NCBI GenBank assembly: GCA_035571875.1
Contig: DATNBR010000058.1
Span: forward strand, 1 to 61,391
Source: Parafrigoribacterium_A sp035571875
GTDB lineage: Bacteria; Actinomycetota; Actinomycetes; Actinomycetales; Microbacteriaceae
DNA length: 61,391 nt
Direction: 5' to 3'
A program made the position numbers and the translations under genes. Shown here piece after piece: positions 40,793 to 49,970 of the stretch. The notes under the pieces are model-generated. The model was given only the letters and a program-made list of their open reading frames with translations. It did no database searches and was not told where the DNA came from. Each line of letters opens with the position of its first letter. The stretch's first letter is position 1.

Positions 40793-42046
40793 TTAGTTGT
40801 TGACCTTCGAGCAGGTGTAGTCCGCAGCGGACTGGCCGAGAACGCCCTGCAGGACCGGCGCGTCCTTGCCCGGGTCGGCGGCACCCGCATCCGTTGACGT
40901 CGTTGCCTCCGACGTCGGAGCGGTGATCGGCGCAGGCGCGTTCGGGTCGAGAACCGAGCCACGACCGGTCTTGCCCGTCTCGAGCGAGAACGGCTCGTCG
41001 GCCTTGATCTTGGCGAACAGCGCATTCGCTACAGACGTGATCGGTTGCACCTTGCCCGCGTAGAGCCCCGTGCCACCGGTGGTGCTCGGGTACTGCACGA
41101 ACATGATCCGGTCGAGCGGCAGCTTCTTCAGTACCTGCGCCATCGACACCATCGTGTTGAGGTTCTTCAGGCCCGTCGACAGGGTCATCGACTCGGATGC
41201 GACGGTGGCGATGTTGAACAGCTTGCCGAAGTCCGTCAGAGTGCTGTTGCTCTTCACCGTGCGCACGAGCGAGGAGAGGAACACCTGCTGCGAGCTGATG
41301 CGACCGAGGTCGCTGCCGTCACCGACTCCGTGACGGCTGCGCAGGAACATCAGCGCGTCGTGTCCCGACAGGTTGTAGGTGCCCGCGGCCGGGAGCGTGA
41401 AGTTGGTGAAGTGGTCGTGGAACGGACCGTTGACGCACACCGGCACGCCACCGACAGCGGTCGAGACGTTGATGACGCCCTCGAAGGTGATGAGACCGGC
41501 GTACTGGATGTCGAGCCCCGTGAGCTCGTGCACCGTGAGAACGGTGCACGGCAGGCCGCCGTAGGAGAGGGTGACGTTGATCGGCTGCCCGGCCATCGAG
41601 TGGTAGTTGCCCTTGCCGTCTTCGCGCGGGCAGGCGGGAATCGGCACGACCATGTCGCGCGGCATACTGACCGCTACCGCGTTGGTCTGATCCTGAGAGA
41701 CGTGCAGCAGGATGTTGACGTCGTTCAGCTCGCTCGACGGGCCCTTCTCACCACTGCCCTTGCGGCTGTCGCTGCCGACGAGCAGGATGTTGAATCCGCC
41801 CTCGTAGGAGCCGAGCGCCGGCGGCGGTCCCTCGGTTTCACCCACGAGCTTGACCGTCTTGATCTTGCTGTTGATCTGGGTCAGGGAAATGCCCGCGACG
41901 GCGGCACCGCTGATGAGCACGACCGCGAGGCCGGCGGAGACGAACTTCAGAACGGTCAGAAACGGGTTGCTCTTCTTGAGCCTGCCGTGGCGGGCGATGC
42001 CGGCGGGCTTCGACGACCGGTTAGAGCGCGGACGGAGCTCACTCAT
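40793..42046 (-). CDS. LytR-CpsA-Psr (LCP) family glycopolymer ligase
   Basis: A 417-residue protein: cytosolic basic N-terminus (1-28), one membrane helix (about 31-54), then an extracytoplasmic LCP domain (about 85-330) with FNILLVGSDSRKG, AVSMPRDMVVPIP and the Arg-rich FLRSRHGVGDGSDLGRISSQQ. LCP proteins attach wall polymers to peptidoglycan using polyprenyl-linked donors. The Pro/Thr-rich C-terminal 75 residues are probably disordered and end with a Cys. The ATG at 42046 has a perfect AAAGGAGG. Confidence 0.93.
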   Translation of the reverse strand: MSELRPRSNRSSKPAGIARHGRLKKSNPFLTVLKFVSAGLAVVLISGAAVAGISLTQINSKIKTVKLVGETEGPPPALGSYEGGFNILLVGSDSRKGSGEKGPSSELNDVNILLHVSQDQTNAVAVSMPRDMVVPIPACPREDGKGNYHSMAGQPINVTLSYGGLPCTVLTVHELTGLDIQYAGLITFEGVINVSTAVGGVPVCVNGPFHDHFTNFTLPAAGTYNLSGHDALMFLRSRHGVGDGSDLGRISSQQVFLSSLVRTVKSNSTLTDFGKLFNIATVASESMTLSTGLKNLNTMVSMAQVLKKLPLDRIMFVQYPSTTGGTGLYAGKVQPITSVANALFAKIKADEPFSLETGKTGRGSVLDPNAPAPITAPTSEATTSTDAGAADPGKDAPVLQGVLGQSAADYTCSKVNN

Positions 42047-42091
42047 GAGTTCCTCCTTTCGTTCCGCGATGGCGGTGGTAAGTGACGCGTG

Positions 42092-42176
42092 CGGAGGGCG
42101 TGGGATTCGAACCCACGAGACGTTTCCGCCCACCAGTTTTCAAGACTGGCTCCATCGGCCACTCGGACAGCCCTCC
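42092..42176 (-). tRNA. tRNA-Ser (anticodon TGA)
   Basis: An 85-base class II tRNA: acceptor GGAGGGC/GCCCTCC, anticodon stem CCAGT/ACTGG with loop CTTGAAA, long variable arm, T-loop TTCGAAT. Discriminator G; CCA not encoded. It decodes UCA and related codons and lies about 1 kb from serS. Confidence 0.96.
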
Positions 42177-42310
42177 CGGAGACCCAAGGCACGATTGTAA
42201 CCGGAGTTACTCTGGCGCACGGTGACATACCGCCGCGCACTCGGGCGGAATCCCACGCTACGCGCGCGCGAATGGCGACTCCGGCATCCGATTATGAACG
42301 GTGCCAGCCG

Positions 42311-43123
42311 TTAAAACGCTGCAAGAACCCGCGCAACTCCGTCATCGAGATCGGTGCCGGTGAACTCGTTCGCCACCGCGCGCACCTCATCCGGAGCCTG
42401 GCCCATCGCCACACCGCGTCCCTCTTCGGATGCCCAGGTCAGCATGTCGATGTCGTTGCGTCCGTCTCCGACCACCATCACTCTCGACCGCGGGATGCCC
42501 TGCCACTCGCGAACCCTCTCGAGCGCGGTCGCCTTGTTGACCCCGTCGGGCGCTATGTCGAGCCACGCCGTCCAGCCGACGTTGTAGGTGACCTTGCGCA
42601 GGCCCATCCGCTCGACGATCTGCAGGAAGTCCTCGATCGCGTGCCCGGGTGAGATGACGACGACGCGGGTCGCCTCGATGCCCAGCAGGTCGTCGAACTC
42701 CGCCTTGACGCTGCTCGCGCCCAGGGTCGAATCGGGGAAGTATCCGCTGTAGTGGTACAGCCCGGTCTCGTCTTCGACCGCGTAGCTCGCGCCCTCGAGG
42801 CTTGCGCGCACGGTGGTGAGCACCTCGGTGGGGTCGAAGGAATCGACCTTCACCCGGGCATACCCGGTGGGTGCCGACGCGTCGCGCCCGAGGGTGATCG
42901 CGCCGTTCGAACACACGACGTTCTGCGGCGAGATGCCCAGTCGCTCGAGCACCGGCAGCGTCATCGACACGGATCGCCCGGTCGCGAGCATGACCTCGTG
43001 ACCGAGATCGCGCACGTGGTGCACGGCGTCGATCACGGGCTTCGTGATCTCGCCGTCTTCGAGCATGACCGTGCCGTCGATGTCGAGCGCGATGAGCCAG
43101 GGTTCTGCGTGCTGCTCAGCCAT
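42311..43123 (-). CDS. HAD-superfamily (Cof-type) sugar phosphatase-like hydrolase
   Basis: A 270-residue HAD protein: motif I ALDIDGTVM (Asp14 nucleophile, Asp16), motif II LATGR, and motif III/IV VMVVGDGRNDIDML near the C-terminus, with a Cof-type cap between. It probably removes phosphate from a sugar phosphate or flavin nucleotide. Its ATG overlaps the serS stop (ATGA), so it is co-translated with serS, a common actinobacterial pairing of no known reason. The longer upstream frame lies inside serS. Confidence 0.87.
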   Translation of the reverse strand: MAEQHAEPWLIALDIDGTVMLEDGEITKPVIDAVHHVRDLGHEVMLATGRSVSMTLPVLERLGISPQNVVCSNGAITLGRDASAPTGYARVKVDSFDPTEVLTTVRASLEGASYAVEDETGLYHYSGYFPDSTLGASSVKAEFDDLLGIEATRVVVISPGHAIEDFLQIVERMGLRKVTYNVGWTAWLDIAPDGVNKATALERVREWQGIPRSRVMVVGDGRNDIDMLTWASEEGRGVAMGQAPDEVRAVANEFTGTDLDDGVARVLAAF

Positions 43124-44388
43124 CAAGCAACCGGCTCCATGACTTCGAGACCGCCCAAGTAGGGGCGAAGTGCCGCGGGAACGCGCACCGAGCCGTCGGC
43201 TTGCTGGTGCGTCTCGAGGATGGCGACGAGCCACCGGGTCGTCGCGAGCGTGCCGTTGAGAGTGGCGACCGGAGCGGTCTTTCCCGATTCGGTGCGAGAA
43301 CGGATGTCGAGCCGCCTGGCCTGGTAGGTCGTGCAATTGCTCGTGGAGGTGAGCTCTCGATACGTTCCCTGCGTGGGCACCCACGCCTCGATATCGAACT
43401 TGCGTGCGGCGCTGGAACCCAGGTCCCCCGCCGCAACGTCGATCACGCGGTAGCTGAGCTCGCAGGCCTGCAGCATCGACTCCTGGAAGGCGACGAGCCT
43501 GTCGTGCTCAGCCTCGGCATCCTCGGGCAGCACGTAGCTGAACATCTCGAGCTTGTTGAACTGGTGCACGCGCAGGATGCCGCGAGTGTCCTTGCCCGCG
43601 GAGCCGGCCTCACGCCGGTAGCAGGTGGACCAACCGGCGTAGCGCAGCGGCCCGGCCGAGAGGTCGAGGATCTCGTCGGAGTGGAAGCCGGCGAGCGCGA
43701 CCTCGCTCGTGCCGGTCAGGTAGAGGTCATCGGCCGGGAGGTAGTAGATCTCGTCCGAGTGCTCACCGAGGAAGCCCGTGCCCGCCATGATCTCGGGCCG
43801 CACGAGGGTCGGTGTGATGAGTGGCTCGAACCCCTCGCTGAGCGCCTTGTCGAGGGCGAGGTTCATGAGCGCGATCTCGAGGCGGGCGCCGATGCCGCGC
43901 AGGAAGTAGAACCTGCTGCCGGAGACCTTGACGCCGCGGGCTAGGTCGAGCGCGCGCAGGCCCTCGGCGAGCTCGACGTGGTCCTTCGGCTCGAAGTCGA
44001 AGCTCGCCTTCTCGCCGACCTCGCGCAGGGTGACGAAGTTGTCTTCGCCGCCGGAAGGCACACCGTCGATGATCGGGTTGGCGATCGAGCCGGCGAGCTT
44101 CGCGAACTCGGCCTCGGCATCCGTCGCTGCCTGACTCAGCTCCTTGACGCGAGCCGCGAGCGACTGCGCCTCGGCCAGAAGGCGAGCCTTGTCGTCGCCC
44201 TTCGCTGCCGCGACCTCTTTGCCGAGGGTCTTCTGGCTCGCCCGCAGGCTCTCGGACTCGGAGATGGCGCTGCGCCGGGTGATGTCGGCGGCGAGCGCGT
44301 CGTCGACCAGGGTCGCCGATGCACCTCGCGCAAGCTGGGACGCCCGTACGACATCGGGATTCTCGCGAAGCAACTGGGGATCGATCAC
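43123..44388 (-). CDS. serS: Seryl-tRNA synthetase
   Basis: A 421-residue class II synthetase. An N-terminal coiled-coil arm (about 30-105) for the long variable arm of tRNA-Ser precedes the catalytic core: motif 2 CYRREAGSAGKDTRGILRVH and motif 3 NGTLATTRWLVAILE, the form I know from other actinobacteria. Two tRNA-Ser genes (GCT and TGA) lie downstream within 5 kb. The GTG start is leaderless: TAGACT lies six bases upstream. Confidence 0.97.
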   Translation of the reverse strand: MIDPQLLRENPDVVRASQLARGASATLVDDALAADITRRSAISESESLRASQKTLGKEVAAAKGDDKARLLAEAQSLAARVKELSQAATDAEAEFAKLAGSIANPIIDGVPSGGEDNFVTLREVGEKASFDFEPKDHVELAEGLRALDLARGVKVSGSRFYFLRGIGARLEIALMNLALDKALSEGFEPLITPTLVRPEIMAGTGFLGEHSDEIYYLPADDLYLTGTSEVALAGFHSDEILDLSAGPLRYAGWSTCYRREAGSAGKDTRGILRVHQFNKLEMFSYVLPEDAEAEHDRLVAFQESMLQACELSYRVIDVAAGDLGSSAARKFDIEAWVPTQGTYRELTSTSNCTTYQARRLDIRSRTESGKTAPVATLNGTLATTRWLVAILETHQQADGSVRVPAALRPYLGGLEVMEPVA

Positions 44389-44430
44389 CGACCCAGTCTA
44401 TTCGGGCACGGATGCCGTACCGTTGGCTGG
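44389..44430. promoter_or_regulatory. 42-bp divergent promoter, both genes leaderless
   Basis: On the minus strand TAGACT (44400-44395) lies six bases before the serS GTG at 44388. On the plus strand TACCGT (44418-44423) lies seven bases before the GTG at 44431. The -35 region of each gene must overlap the other gene's start. Confidence 0.55.
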
Positions 44431-45399
44431 GTGACAGCGTCCGAACGGCGGGCCGCGATCGTGTTCAACCCGATCAAGGTCGACATGCGAAAACTGGAGA
44501 AGGCGATCGCGCACGCCGAAGCGGAGAGCGGCTGGGGCGAGACGCGCTGGTTCGAGACCAGTGAGGACGACTGGGGTCAGGGCGCCACGCGACGTGCGCT
44601 CGACGCCGGTGCGGATGTCGTGATCGCCGCCGGCGGAGACGGCACGGTACGCGCGGTGGCCGAGGGCCTGCGCGACAGCGGCGTTCCGATCGCGCTGCTC
44701 CCCTCCGGCACCGGCAATCTCCTGGCTCGCAACCTGAACCTGCCGCTGAACAGCATCGAGGACTCGATCGAGGCGGCGTTCACCGGCGCCGATCGCACGA
44801 TCGACCTCGGCATCGCTGAGATCACGCGCCCTGACGGCACGACGGAGGAGAACGTCTTCCTCGTCATGGCGGGCCTCGGCCTCGACGCCAAGATGATCGC
44901 GATGACCGACTCGAAGCTCAAGAAGGCGGTCGGATGGCTGGCCTACGTCGACGCCGGAGTGCGCGCCCTCCCGAGTCTGAAGCCGATTCGGTTGCGCTAC
45001 AGCGTGGACGACGGTGCCGAGAGGCAACTGAGCGTGCACACCATCCTGATCGGCAATTGCGGAACGCTCCCCGGCGGCATCCTTCTGATCCCCGACGCCA
45101 AACCGGATGACGGCCTCCTCGACATCGCGGCGCTGCGGCCCCAGGGCAAGTTCGGCTGGTTGCGCGTGTGGAACAAGGTCACCTGGGAGAACGGCGTGCT
45201 GCGCAAGTCCGCGGTCGGGCGCAAGATCATCGACCTCTCGAAGGACGTGAAGGACGTCACCTACTTCCAGGCGCACTCGCTGCGCATCTCGGTGAGTGCA
45301 CCGCAGGAGTTCCAACTCGACGGCGACGAGTTCGGCGAGGCCCAGTCTGTGCGCACCTGGGTGGATGCGGGGGCCCTCACCGTGAAGGTGTCGGCCTAG
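44431..45399 (+). CDS. Diacylglycerol kinase family lipid kinase
   Basis: A 322-residue DAGK/sphingosine-kinase-fold protein. The nucleotide-binding loop reads VVIAAGGDGTVRAVAEGL, followed by LLPSGTGNLLARNL; the C-terminal domain carries the metal-site stretch PDDGLLDIAAL and QLDGDEF. Family members phosphorylate diacylglycerol or similar lipids at the inner membrane face. The start is GTG at 44431, seven bases after a -10 box. Confidence 0.88.
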   Translation: MTASERRAAIVFNPIKVDMRKLEKAIAHAEAESGWGETRWFETSEDDWGQGATRRALDAGADVVIAAGGDGTVRAVAEGLRDSGVPIALLPSGTGNLLARNLNLPLNSIEDSIEAAFTGADRTIDLGIAEITRPDGTTEENVFLVMAGLGLDAKMIAMTDSKLKKAVGWLAYVDAGVRALPSLKPIRLRYSVDDGAERQLSVHTILIGNCGTLPGGILLIPDAKPDDGLLDIAALRPQGKFGWLRVWNKVTWENGVLRKSAVGRKIIDLSKDVKDVTYFQAHSLRISVSAPQEFQLDGDEFGEAQSVRTWVDAGALTVKVSA

Positions 45400-45683
45400 T
45401 CCTCAGGCGCGGGTTCGTTCGGTTCGCCAGGCAAGACCGGCGGCTTCTCCCACCGCGCGGCGCGGAGGAACAGCACGCCGACGGCGGAAGCCAGCCCAAC
45501 GAGCGCGAACGACGGCGCGAACTCCTGCGCGGACTGGATCAGCACGAATGACCACGGCACTCCATTGCCCAAGTCAAAGGCCTGCTGCGTCACCTGCACG
45601 TTCGCCAGATAGACGGTGATCGCCAGAGCGGCCAGCAGCAGCAGCACGGCCACCCACGCGAGTGAGCGCTCGGCCCGACTCAT
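45396..45683 (-). CDS. Small two-helix membrane protein, hypothetical
   Basis: A 95-residue protein with helices at about 9-28 and 56-74 and an acidic Pro-rich tail (PGEPNEPAPED). No known family is recognised. Its start overlaps the stop of the gene at 45680, and the pair follows pheA on the same strand, so the three are probably one transcript. Confidence 0.65.
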   Translation of the reverse strand: MSRAERSLAWVAVLLLLAALAITVYLANVQVTQQAFDLGNGVPWSFVLIQSAQEFAPSFALVGLASAVGVLFLRAARWEKPPVLPGEPNEPAPED

Positions 45684-46138
45684 AGCTGTGCGCGCGAGCG
45701 ACGCGAGACACGAGCGGCGGAAAAAACGATCACGCCGGCGATGGTCGCTAATCCCACGGTGAGCAGCGGTGCCGCAAACAGGTATCCGAAGCTGCGGAAG
45801 CTCTGCACGGCGAGATCGGGCTGCGTCCCACTGGAATCAGACGAGAACGACTGGAAGATAACGAGCACGAAGAGCACGACTCCCGCGACCGCAAACACCA
45901 CACCGACCGCCCAGAGCACCACGATGTAGGGGTTGACCCCACGCCGCAGTGGTGCCTGCTCTTGCGGTGTCACCTCCCCCGCTGCAAGCTCTGGCGCCTG
46001 CGGTTCGGTCGCCGCGGGCGGGTCACCGATCGGCTCGACCTTGGGCCGGGTGCGCGGCGCTTTCGGCGCATGCATCTCCGGCTCGTAGCCGCGCTGAAAG
46101 GCGGGGTCGAATCGCGGGTCGAAGGTGGGGTCCGGCAC
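45680..46138 (-). CDS. Two-helix membrane protein with proline-rich N-terminus, hypothetical
   Basis: A 152-residue protein. Residues 1-68 are Pro/Glu/Ala-rich and probably disordered in the cytosol; helices follow at about 71-94 and 118-140, then a basic tail. The GTG start shares its first base with the pheA stop, so translation is coupled to pheA. No function can be assigned. Confidence 0.65.
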   Translation of the reverse strand: MPDPTFDPRFDPAFQRGYEPEMHAPKAPRTRPKVEPIGDPPAATEPQAPELAAGEVTPQEQAPLRRGVNPYIVVLWAVGVVFAVAGVVLFVLVIFQSFSSDSSGTQPDLAVQSFRSFGYLFAAPLLTVGLATIAGVIVFSAARVSRRSRAQL

Positions 46139-47091
46139 TAGGTGCCTCCGGGCTCGCCTGCGATGAGACCGCGCAGCCAGTCGCGGGCCTCGGTGAAGAC
46201 CTCGTCGCGATAGCGCTGGTCGAACTCGACCGGCGTACCGTCCGCACGGGGATACGAGCCCAGGAAGATCACGTTCGGACTGAACCTGCGAAGGCCGAGC
46301 AGCGCATCCGCCACTCGTTCCTCGAGGATGTGCCCGTCGAGGTCGATCACGAAACGGTAGCGGCCGAGGTTGTCGCCGATCGGTCGCGACTCCAGCAGGC
46401 TCATGTTGACGCCGCGCGTCGCGAACTGCTCGAGCATGTCGAGGAGTCCTCCGGCACGGTCGTCGGGCAACTCAGCGATGATGCTCGTCTTGTCTGCTCC
46501 GGTCGCCGGCGGCGTCGAGGCGGTGGGGCCCACGAGCACGAACCGGGTCACGGCGTGCGGGTTGTCGCCGATATTCTCGGCGAGCACGACGAGGTCGTGG
46601 TGGGCGGTGATGCCCGGCGGCGCGATGGCGGCATCCGCCAGCTCGGCCTCGAAGAGGGACGATGCCGCCGTCACGTTCGAGCTCGACGGGATGTGCGCGT
46701 GCTCCGGAAGCGTCGAATCCAGCCAGAGATGGCACTGCGCGTAGGCGACCGGATGCGCGTTGATCACCTTCACGTCGGCGAGCGTCGTTCCCGGCCGAGC
46801 GACCAGCACGAAGTTCACGGACACGAGGTATTCGCCGATGATGCGCAGATTCGGGATGGTGGCCAGGGCATCCTGGGTCGCGCTCACGCCGCCCTCGACC
46901 GAGTTCTCGATCGCGATCATGGCCGCGACGGAGCGACCCGTCACGACGTCGTCGAGCGCTTCGCCCACGTTGTTGACCGAACGCCACGGCTTGCCCGCCG
47001 CCGCGGTCACCTGAGCGAGAGCGGCCTCGGTGAAGGTGCCGGCCGGCCCGAGATAGCTGTACGTATCGTTGGTGCTCGCGTGCTCAGGCAT
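46138..47091 (-). CDS. pheA: Prephenate dehydratase
   Basis: A 317-residue monofunctional prephenate dehydratase making phenylpyruvate for phenylalanine synthesis. The catalytic domain shows YLGPAGTFTEAALAQ and NSVEGGVSATQDAL; the C-terminal ACT domain carries ESRPIGDNLGRYRFVIDLDG, the ESRP phenylalanine-feedback motif. The transcript appears leaderless (TAAACT six bases before the ATG). Confidence 0.95.
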   Translation of the reverse strand: MPEHASTNDTYSYLGPAGTFTEAALAQVTAAAGKPWRSVNNVGEALDDVVTGRSVAAMIAIENSVEGGVSATQDALATIPNLRIIGEYLVSVNFVLVARPGTTLADVKVINAHPVAYAQCHLWLDSTLPEHAHIPSSSNVTAASSLFEAELADAAIAPPGITAHHDLVVLAENIGDNPHAVTRFVLVGPTASTPPATGADKTSIIAELPDDRAGGLLDMLEQFATRGVNMSLLESRPIGDNLGRYRFVIDLDGHILEERVADALLGLRRFSPNVIFLGSYPRADGTPVEFDQRYRDEVFTEARDWLRGLIAGEPGGT

Positions 47092-47260
47092 ACGCCGAGT
47101 TTATGGCTTAGCTCCTCCGACGCCCTCTCTCCCAACGCATAACTCCTGTAGAACCAGGCTGCGCCCTCACCAGCGCGAGGAATCCGGGCGCGCGGGCGGC
47201 GCATCCGTGAATCTGCCTGAGTTATGCACAGCGAGCGGGCACGGATGGAAGACTGGAGCG

Positions 47261-48898
47261 ATGAACGAGCGCGCAGGAACACCGGCCCAGGAATCCGACC
47301 TCATCGACGTCAAGCACCTCATTCACGCGTACTACGAGCTGAAGCCCGACGTGACGATCCCCGAGCAGAAGGTGGTGTTCGGCACCTCCGGCCACCGCGG
47401 CTCGTCGCTCGACCGAGCGTTCAACCAGACCCACATCGCCGCGATCACGCAGGCCATCGTCGACTACCGCTCGAGCCAGGGAATCACCGGTCCGCTGTTC
47501 ATCGGCCGCGACACGCACGCGCTCTCGCAGCCGGCCGAGACCACCGCGCTCGAGGTGCTGATCGCCAACAAGGTGCGTGTGCTCGTCGACGAGTTCGGCG
47601 ACTTCGTACCCACCCCGGCGCTCAGCCACGCCATCCTGAAATACAACGCGGCGGGGGTTTCGACAGGCTCAACCAGCGGTGGGCAGGCCGACGGCATCAT
47701 CATCACGCCGAGCCACAATCCTCCTCGCGACGGCGGGTTCAAGTACAACCCCCCGCACGGTGGGCCTGCAGACAGTGACGCCACGCGCTGGATCGCGAAC
47801 CGCGCCAACGAGCTCATCGCGAACGGCAATCGAGACGTGCTGTTCGCCGAACCGAGCGCCGTCGAGACCTACGACTTCCGCGGCAACTACGTGGATGACC
47901 TGGCCACGATTATCGACATGGACGCGATCAAGCGGGCCGGCCTTCACATCGGCGCCGACCCGCTCGGCGGTGCGAGCGTGCACTACTGGCAGCTCATCGC
48001 CGAGCGCTACGGCATCGATCTCACCGTCGTCAATCCGCTGGTCGACCCGCAGTGGGGCTTCATGACGCTCGATTGGGACGGCAAGATCCGCATGGACCCG
48101 TCCTCCGCCTCGGCCATGACCTCCGTGCTCGCCCACAAGGACGAGTACGCGATCCTCACCGGCAACGACGCGGATGCCGACAGGCACGGCATCGTCACGC
48201 CCGACGCCGGCCTCATGAACCCCAACCACTACCTCGCGGTTGCGATCCAGTATCTCTACACGCACCGACCGCAGTGGCGAACGGATGCCGCGATCGGCAA
48301 GACGCTCGTCTCCAGCAGCATGATCGACCGGGTCGCGACGTCCCTCGGCCGACGCCTGTGGGAGGTTCCGGTGGGCTTCAAGTGGTTCGTTCCGGGACTC
48401 ATCGACGGTTCGGTCGCCTTCGGCGGGGAGGAGAGCGCGGGCGCGAGCTTCCTGCGCAAGGACGGCACGGTGTGGACGACCGACAAAGACGGCATCCTGC
48501 TGGCCCTGCTCGCGAGCGAGATTCTCGCCGTGACCGGCAAGACGCCCTCGCAGCTCTACGCCGAGCTCGTGGCGGAGTTCGGCGACCCCGCCTACCAACG
48601 GGTGGATGCCGTGGCCACGAAAGACCAGAAGGCCGCCCTCGGCAAGTTGAACGGTTCCGCGATCACCGCGACCGAGCTCGCCGGTGAGCCGATCACGGCC
48701 AAGCTCAGCGAGGCGCCCGGAAACGGCGCAGCGGTCGGCGGCGTCAAGGTCGTCACCGAGAGCGCCTGGTTCGCGGCCCGCCCGAGCGGCACGGAAGACG
48801 TCTACAAGATCTACACCGAGTCGTTCCTCGGGCCAGAGCACCTCGTGCGGGTGCAGTCCGAGGCGAAGACGATCGTGGATGCCGCGCTGAACTCCTGA
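47261..48898 (+). CDS. pgm: Phosphoglucomutase (alpha-D-glucose-specific) with in-frame repeat insertion
   Basis: A 545-residue enzyme interconverting glucose 1-phosphate and glucose 6-phosphate. The phosphoserine loop is TPSHNPPRDGG (Ser151), the metal loop TGNDADADRHG, the sugar loop FGGEESAGAS and the phosphate site RPSGTEDVYK. Just before the serine loop, residues about 131-140 (AGVSTGSTSG) are encoded by a copy of a palindromic repeat and appear extra relative to the family, which usually has a short turn there. The reading frame is kept and the rest is intact, so the enzyme is probably active. GGAG precedes the ATG. Confidence 0.93.
   Translation: MNERAGTPAQESDLIDVKHLIHAYYELKPDVTIPEQKVVFGTSGHRGSSLDRAFNQTHIAAITQAIVDYRSSQGITGPLFIGRDTHALSQPAETTALEVLIANKVRVLVDEFGDFVPTPALSHAILKYNAAGVSTGSTSGGQADGIIITPSHNPPRDGGFKYNPPHGGPADSDATRWIANRANELIANGNRDVLFAEPSAVETYDFRGNYVDDLATIIDMDAIKRAGLHIGADPLGGASVHYWQLIAERYGIDLTVVNPLVDPQWGFMTLDWDGKIRMDPSSASAMTSVLAHKDEYAILTGNDADADRHGIVTPDAGLMNPNHYLAVAIQYLYTHRPQWRTDAAIGKTLVSSSMIDRVATSLGRRLWEVPVGFKWFVPGLIDGSVAFGGEESAGASFLRKDGTVWTTDKDGILLALLASEILAVTGKTPSQLYAELVAEFGDPAYQRVDAVATKDQKAALGKLNGSAITATELAGEPITAKLSEAPGNGAAVGGVKVVTESAWFAARPSGTEDVYKIYTESFLGPEHLVRVQSEAKTIVDAALNS
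47656..47674. repeat. Palindromic repeat (REP-like) inside pgm
   Basis: GGTTTCGACAGGCTCAACC at 47656-47674. This core, read as GGTTGAGCCTGTCGAAACC on the other strand, is one I recall as a frequent intergenic repeat in Microbacteriaceae genomes. Here it lies within coding sequence and is translated in frame. Confidence 0.6.
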
Positions 48899-48966
48899 CC
48901 GCCCCATCCCCCTGCCGTTTCCGCGCGAGGGGGCGGGAAAAGGGGTGGCGAGACGGGCGGGGAGGG

Positions 48967-49761
48967 CTACGGCGCGTAGTCTGGCGCCGGTGGCAGCCCG
49001 AAGAACTCTTCGAGCGTCGTGAAGCCGGTCTTATGCATCTCGGTGGCGAGCTCGACACCGATGTAGCGGAAGTGCCACGGTTCGTACATATAGCCGGTCA
49101 CCGCGACCTTGTCCGCCGGATACCGCAGCAGGAATCCAAAGCGGTAGGCGTTGGCCACGAGCCACTTTCCCTGCGGCGTCTGCCCGAAGCAGGCCGCGAG
49201 TGCACACGTGAGCGGTTGGGCGCTGATGTCTGCGGCGAGCCCTGTTTGGTGCTCGCTGAAGCCGGGGCGGGCGCTCTGCGCATCCGCTCCGGCCTGGCCG
49301 GCGCTTCGCACGTAGCCGTTGTAGACGTTCACCTGCACGGCGTAGGAGCGGTATGCACTCTGCAATTGCATGCCGCCGGCACCCTCGGCCTTGGCCGCCG
49401 CGAACATGGCGACGATGGCGTTCGCCGCCGCCGCCCGCAGCGTCGGCGGATTGAGGTGTGGCACGGGAGTCTGCACGAGATCCGGTGGCACGTAGTTCGC
49501 AGGCTTGAGCTGCCTGAGCTTGTCTGCGACCACCCAGATGCTCGTCGGATCATCGATCGAGAGCGCCTGCTTGTCGAAGGACGACGTCGGCTTGTCGACG
49601 GGAGGCTCGGGGGACGATGTGGGCGTCGCGGCGGGCGTCGTCGAGGCGGAGGCGCTGGCCTCGCGCGTTGAAACGCGGTCGGGTGCGCATCCGGTCAGCG
49701 ACAGCAGGATCGAGGCGGCGAGAACGCCGACGACCAGGCGGTGCGCGAGCGCTGAAGGCAT
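48967..49761 (-). CDS. D-alanyl-D-alanine carboxypeptidase, VanY/M15B lipoprotein
   Basis: A 264-residue secreted lipoprotein: signal helix with lipobox LTGC (Cys25), a Ser/Thr/Pro-rich linker (about 32-60), then an M15B zinc peptidase domain. The zinc motif is SEHQTGLAADI and the third ligand lies in EPWHFRYIG. It trims the terminal D-Ala from peptidoglycan stem peptides outside the membrane. The transcript appears leaderless (TATCAT seven bases before the ATG). It is divergent from the ceb operon. Confidence 0.92.
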   Translation of the reverse strand: MPSALAHRLVVGVLAASILLSLTGCAPDRVSTREASASASTTPAATPTSSPEPPVDKPTSSFDKQALSIDDPTSIWVVADKLRQLKPANYVPPDLVQTPVPHLNPPTLRAAAANAIVAMFAAAKAEGAGGMQLQSAYRSYAVQVNVYNGYVRSAGQAGADAQSARPGFSEHQTGLAADISAQPLTCALAACFGQTPQGKWLVANAYRFGFLLRYPADKVAVTGYMYEPWHFRYIGVELATEMHKTGFTTLEEFFGLPPAPDYAP

Positions 49762-49905
49762 GGTGACGATGATAGTTGGCCGCGAACCCCGCGCACGGCC
49801 GCGAGCCTGTGGCTCGACAATTCAACGTCACGTCTTGATAACGAGAATTCTCCCGTCATCACGCGGCTGACGCCGATCGCAGAGCCCCCGCGATGCGAAA
49901 CTCTC

Positions 49906-49919
49906 TGAGAGCGCTCCCA
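49906..49919. promoter_or_regulatory. CebR-type operator, box 1
   Basis: TGAGAGCGCTCCCA, one mismatch from the perfect palindrome TGGGAGCGCTCCCA known as the CebR site in Streptomyces. It lies just upstream of the -35. Confidence 0.75.
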
Positions 49920-49927
49920 GGCTGGCA

Positions 49928-49955
49928 TTGACATCACTCTGGTGATCTGTATAGT
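49928..49955 (+). promoter_or_regulatory. Promoter of the ceb-like operon
   Basis: TTGACA (49928-49933), 16-base spacer, TATAGT (49950-49955). It is flanked by three CebR-type operators. Confidence 0.75.
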
Positions 49956-49970
49956 CTGACCGCGATTGCC

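Noticed and set aside
47669..48907. Minus-strand frame of 412 codons opposite pgm
   Set aside because: Antisense shadow; pgm motifs are complete on the plus strand.
48899..48966. G/C-rich stretch after pgm as a terminator
   Set aside because: Only loose pairing between C-runs and G-runs; no clean stem could be drawn.
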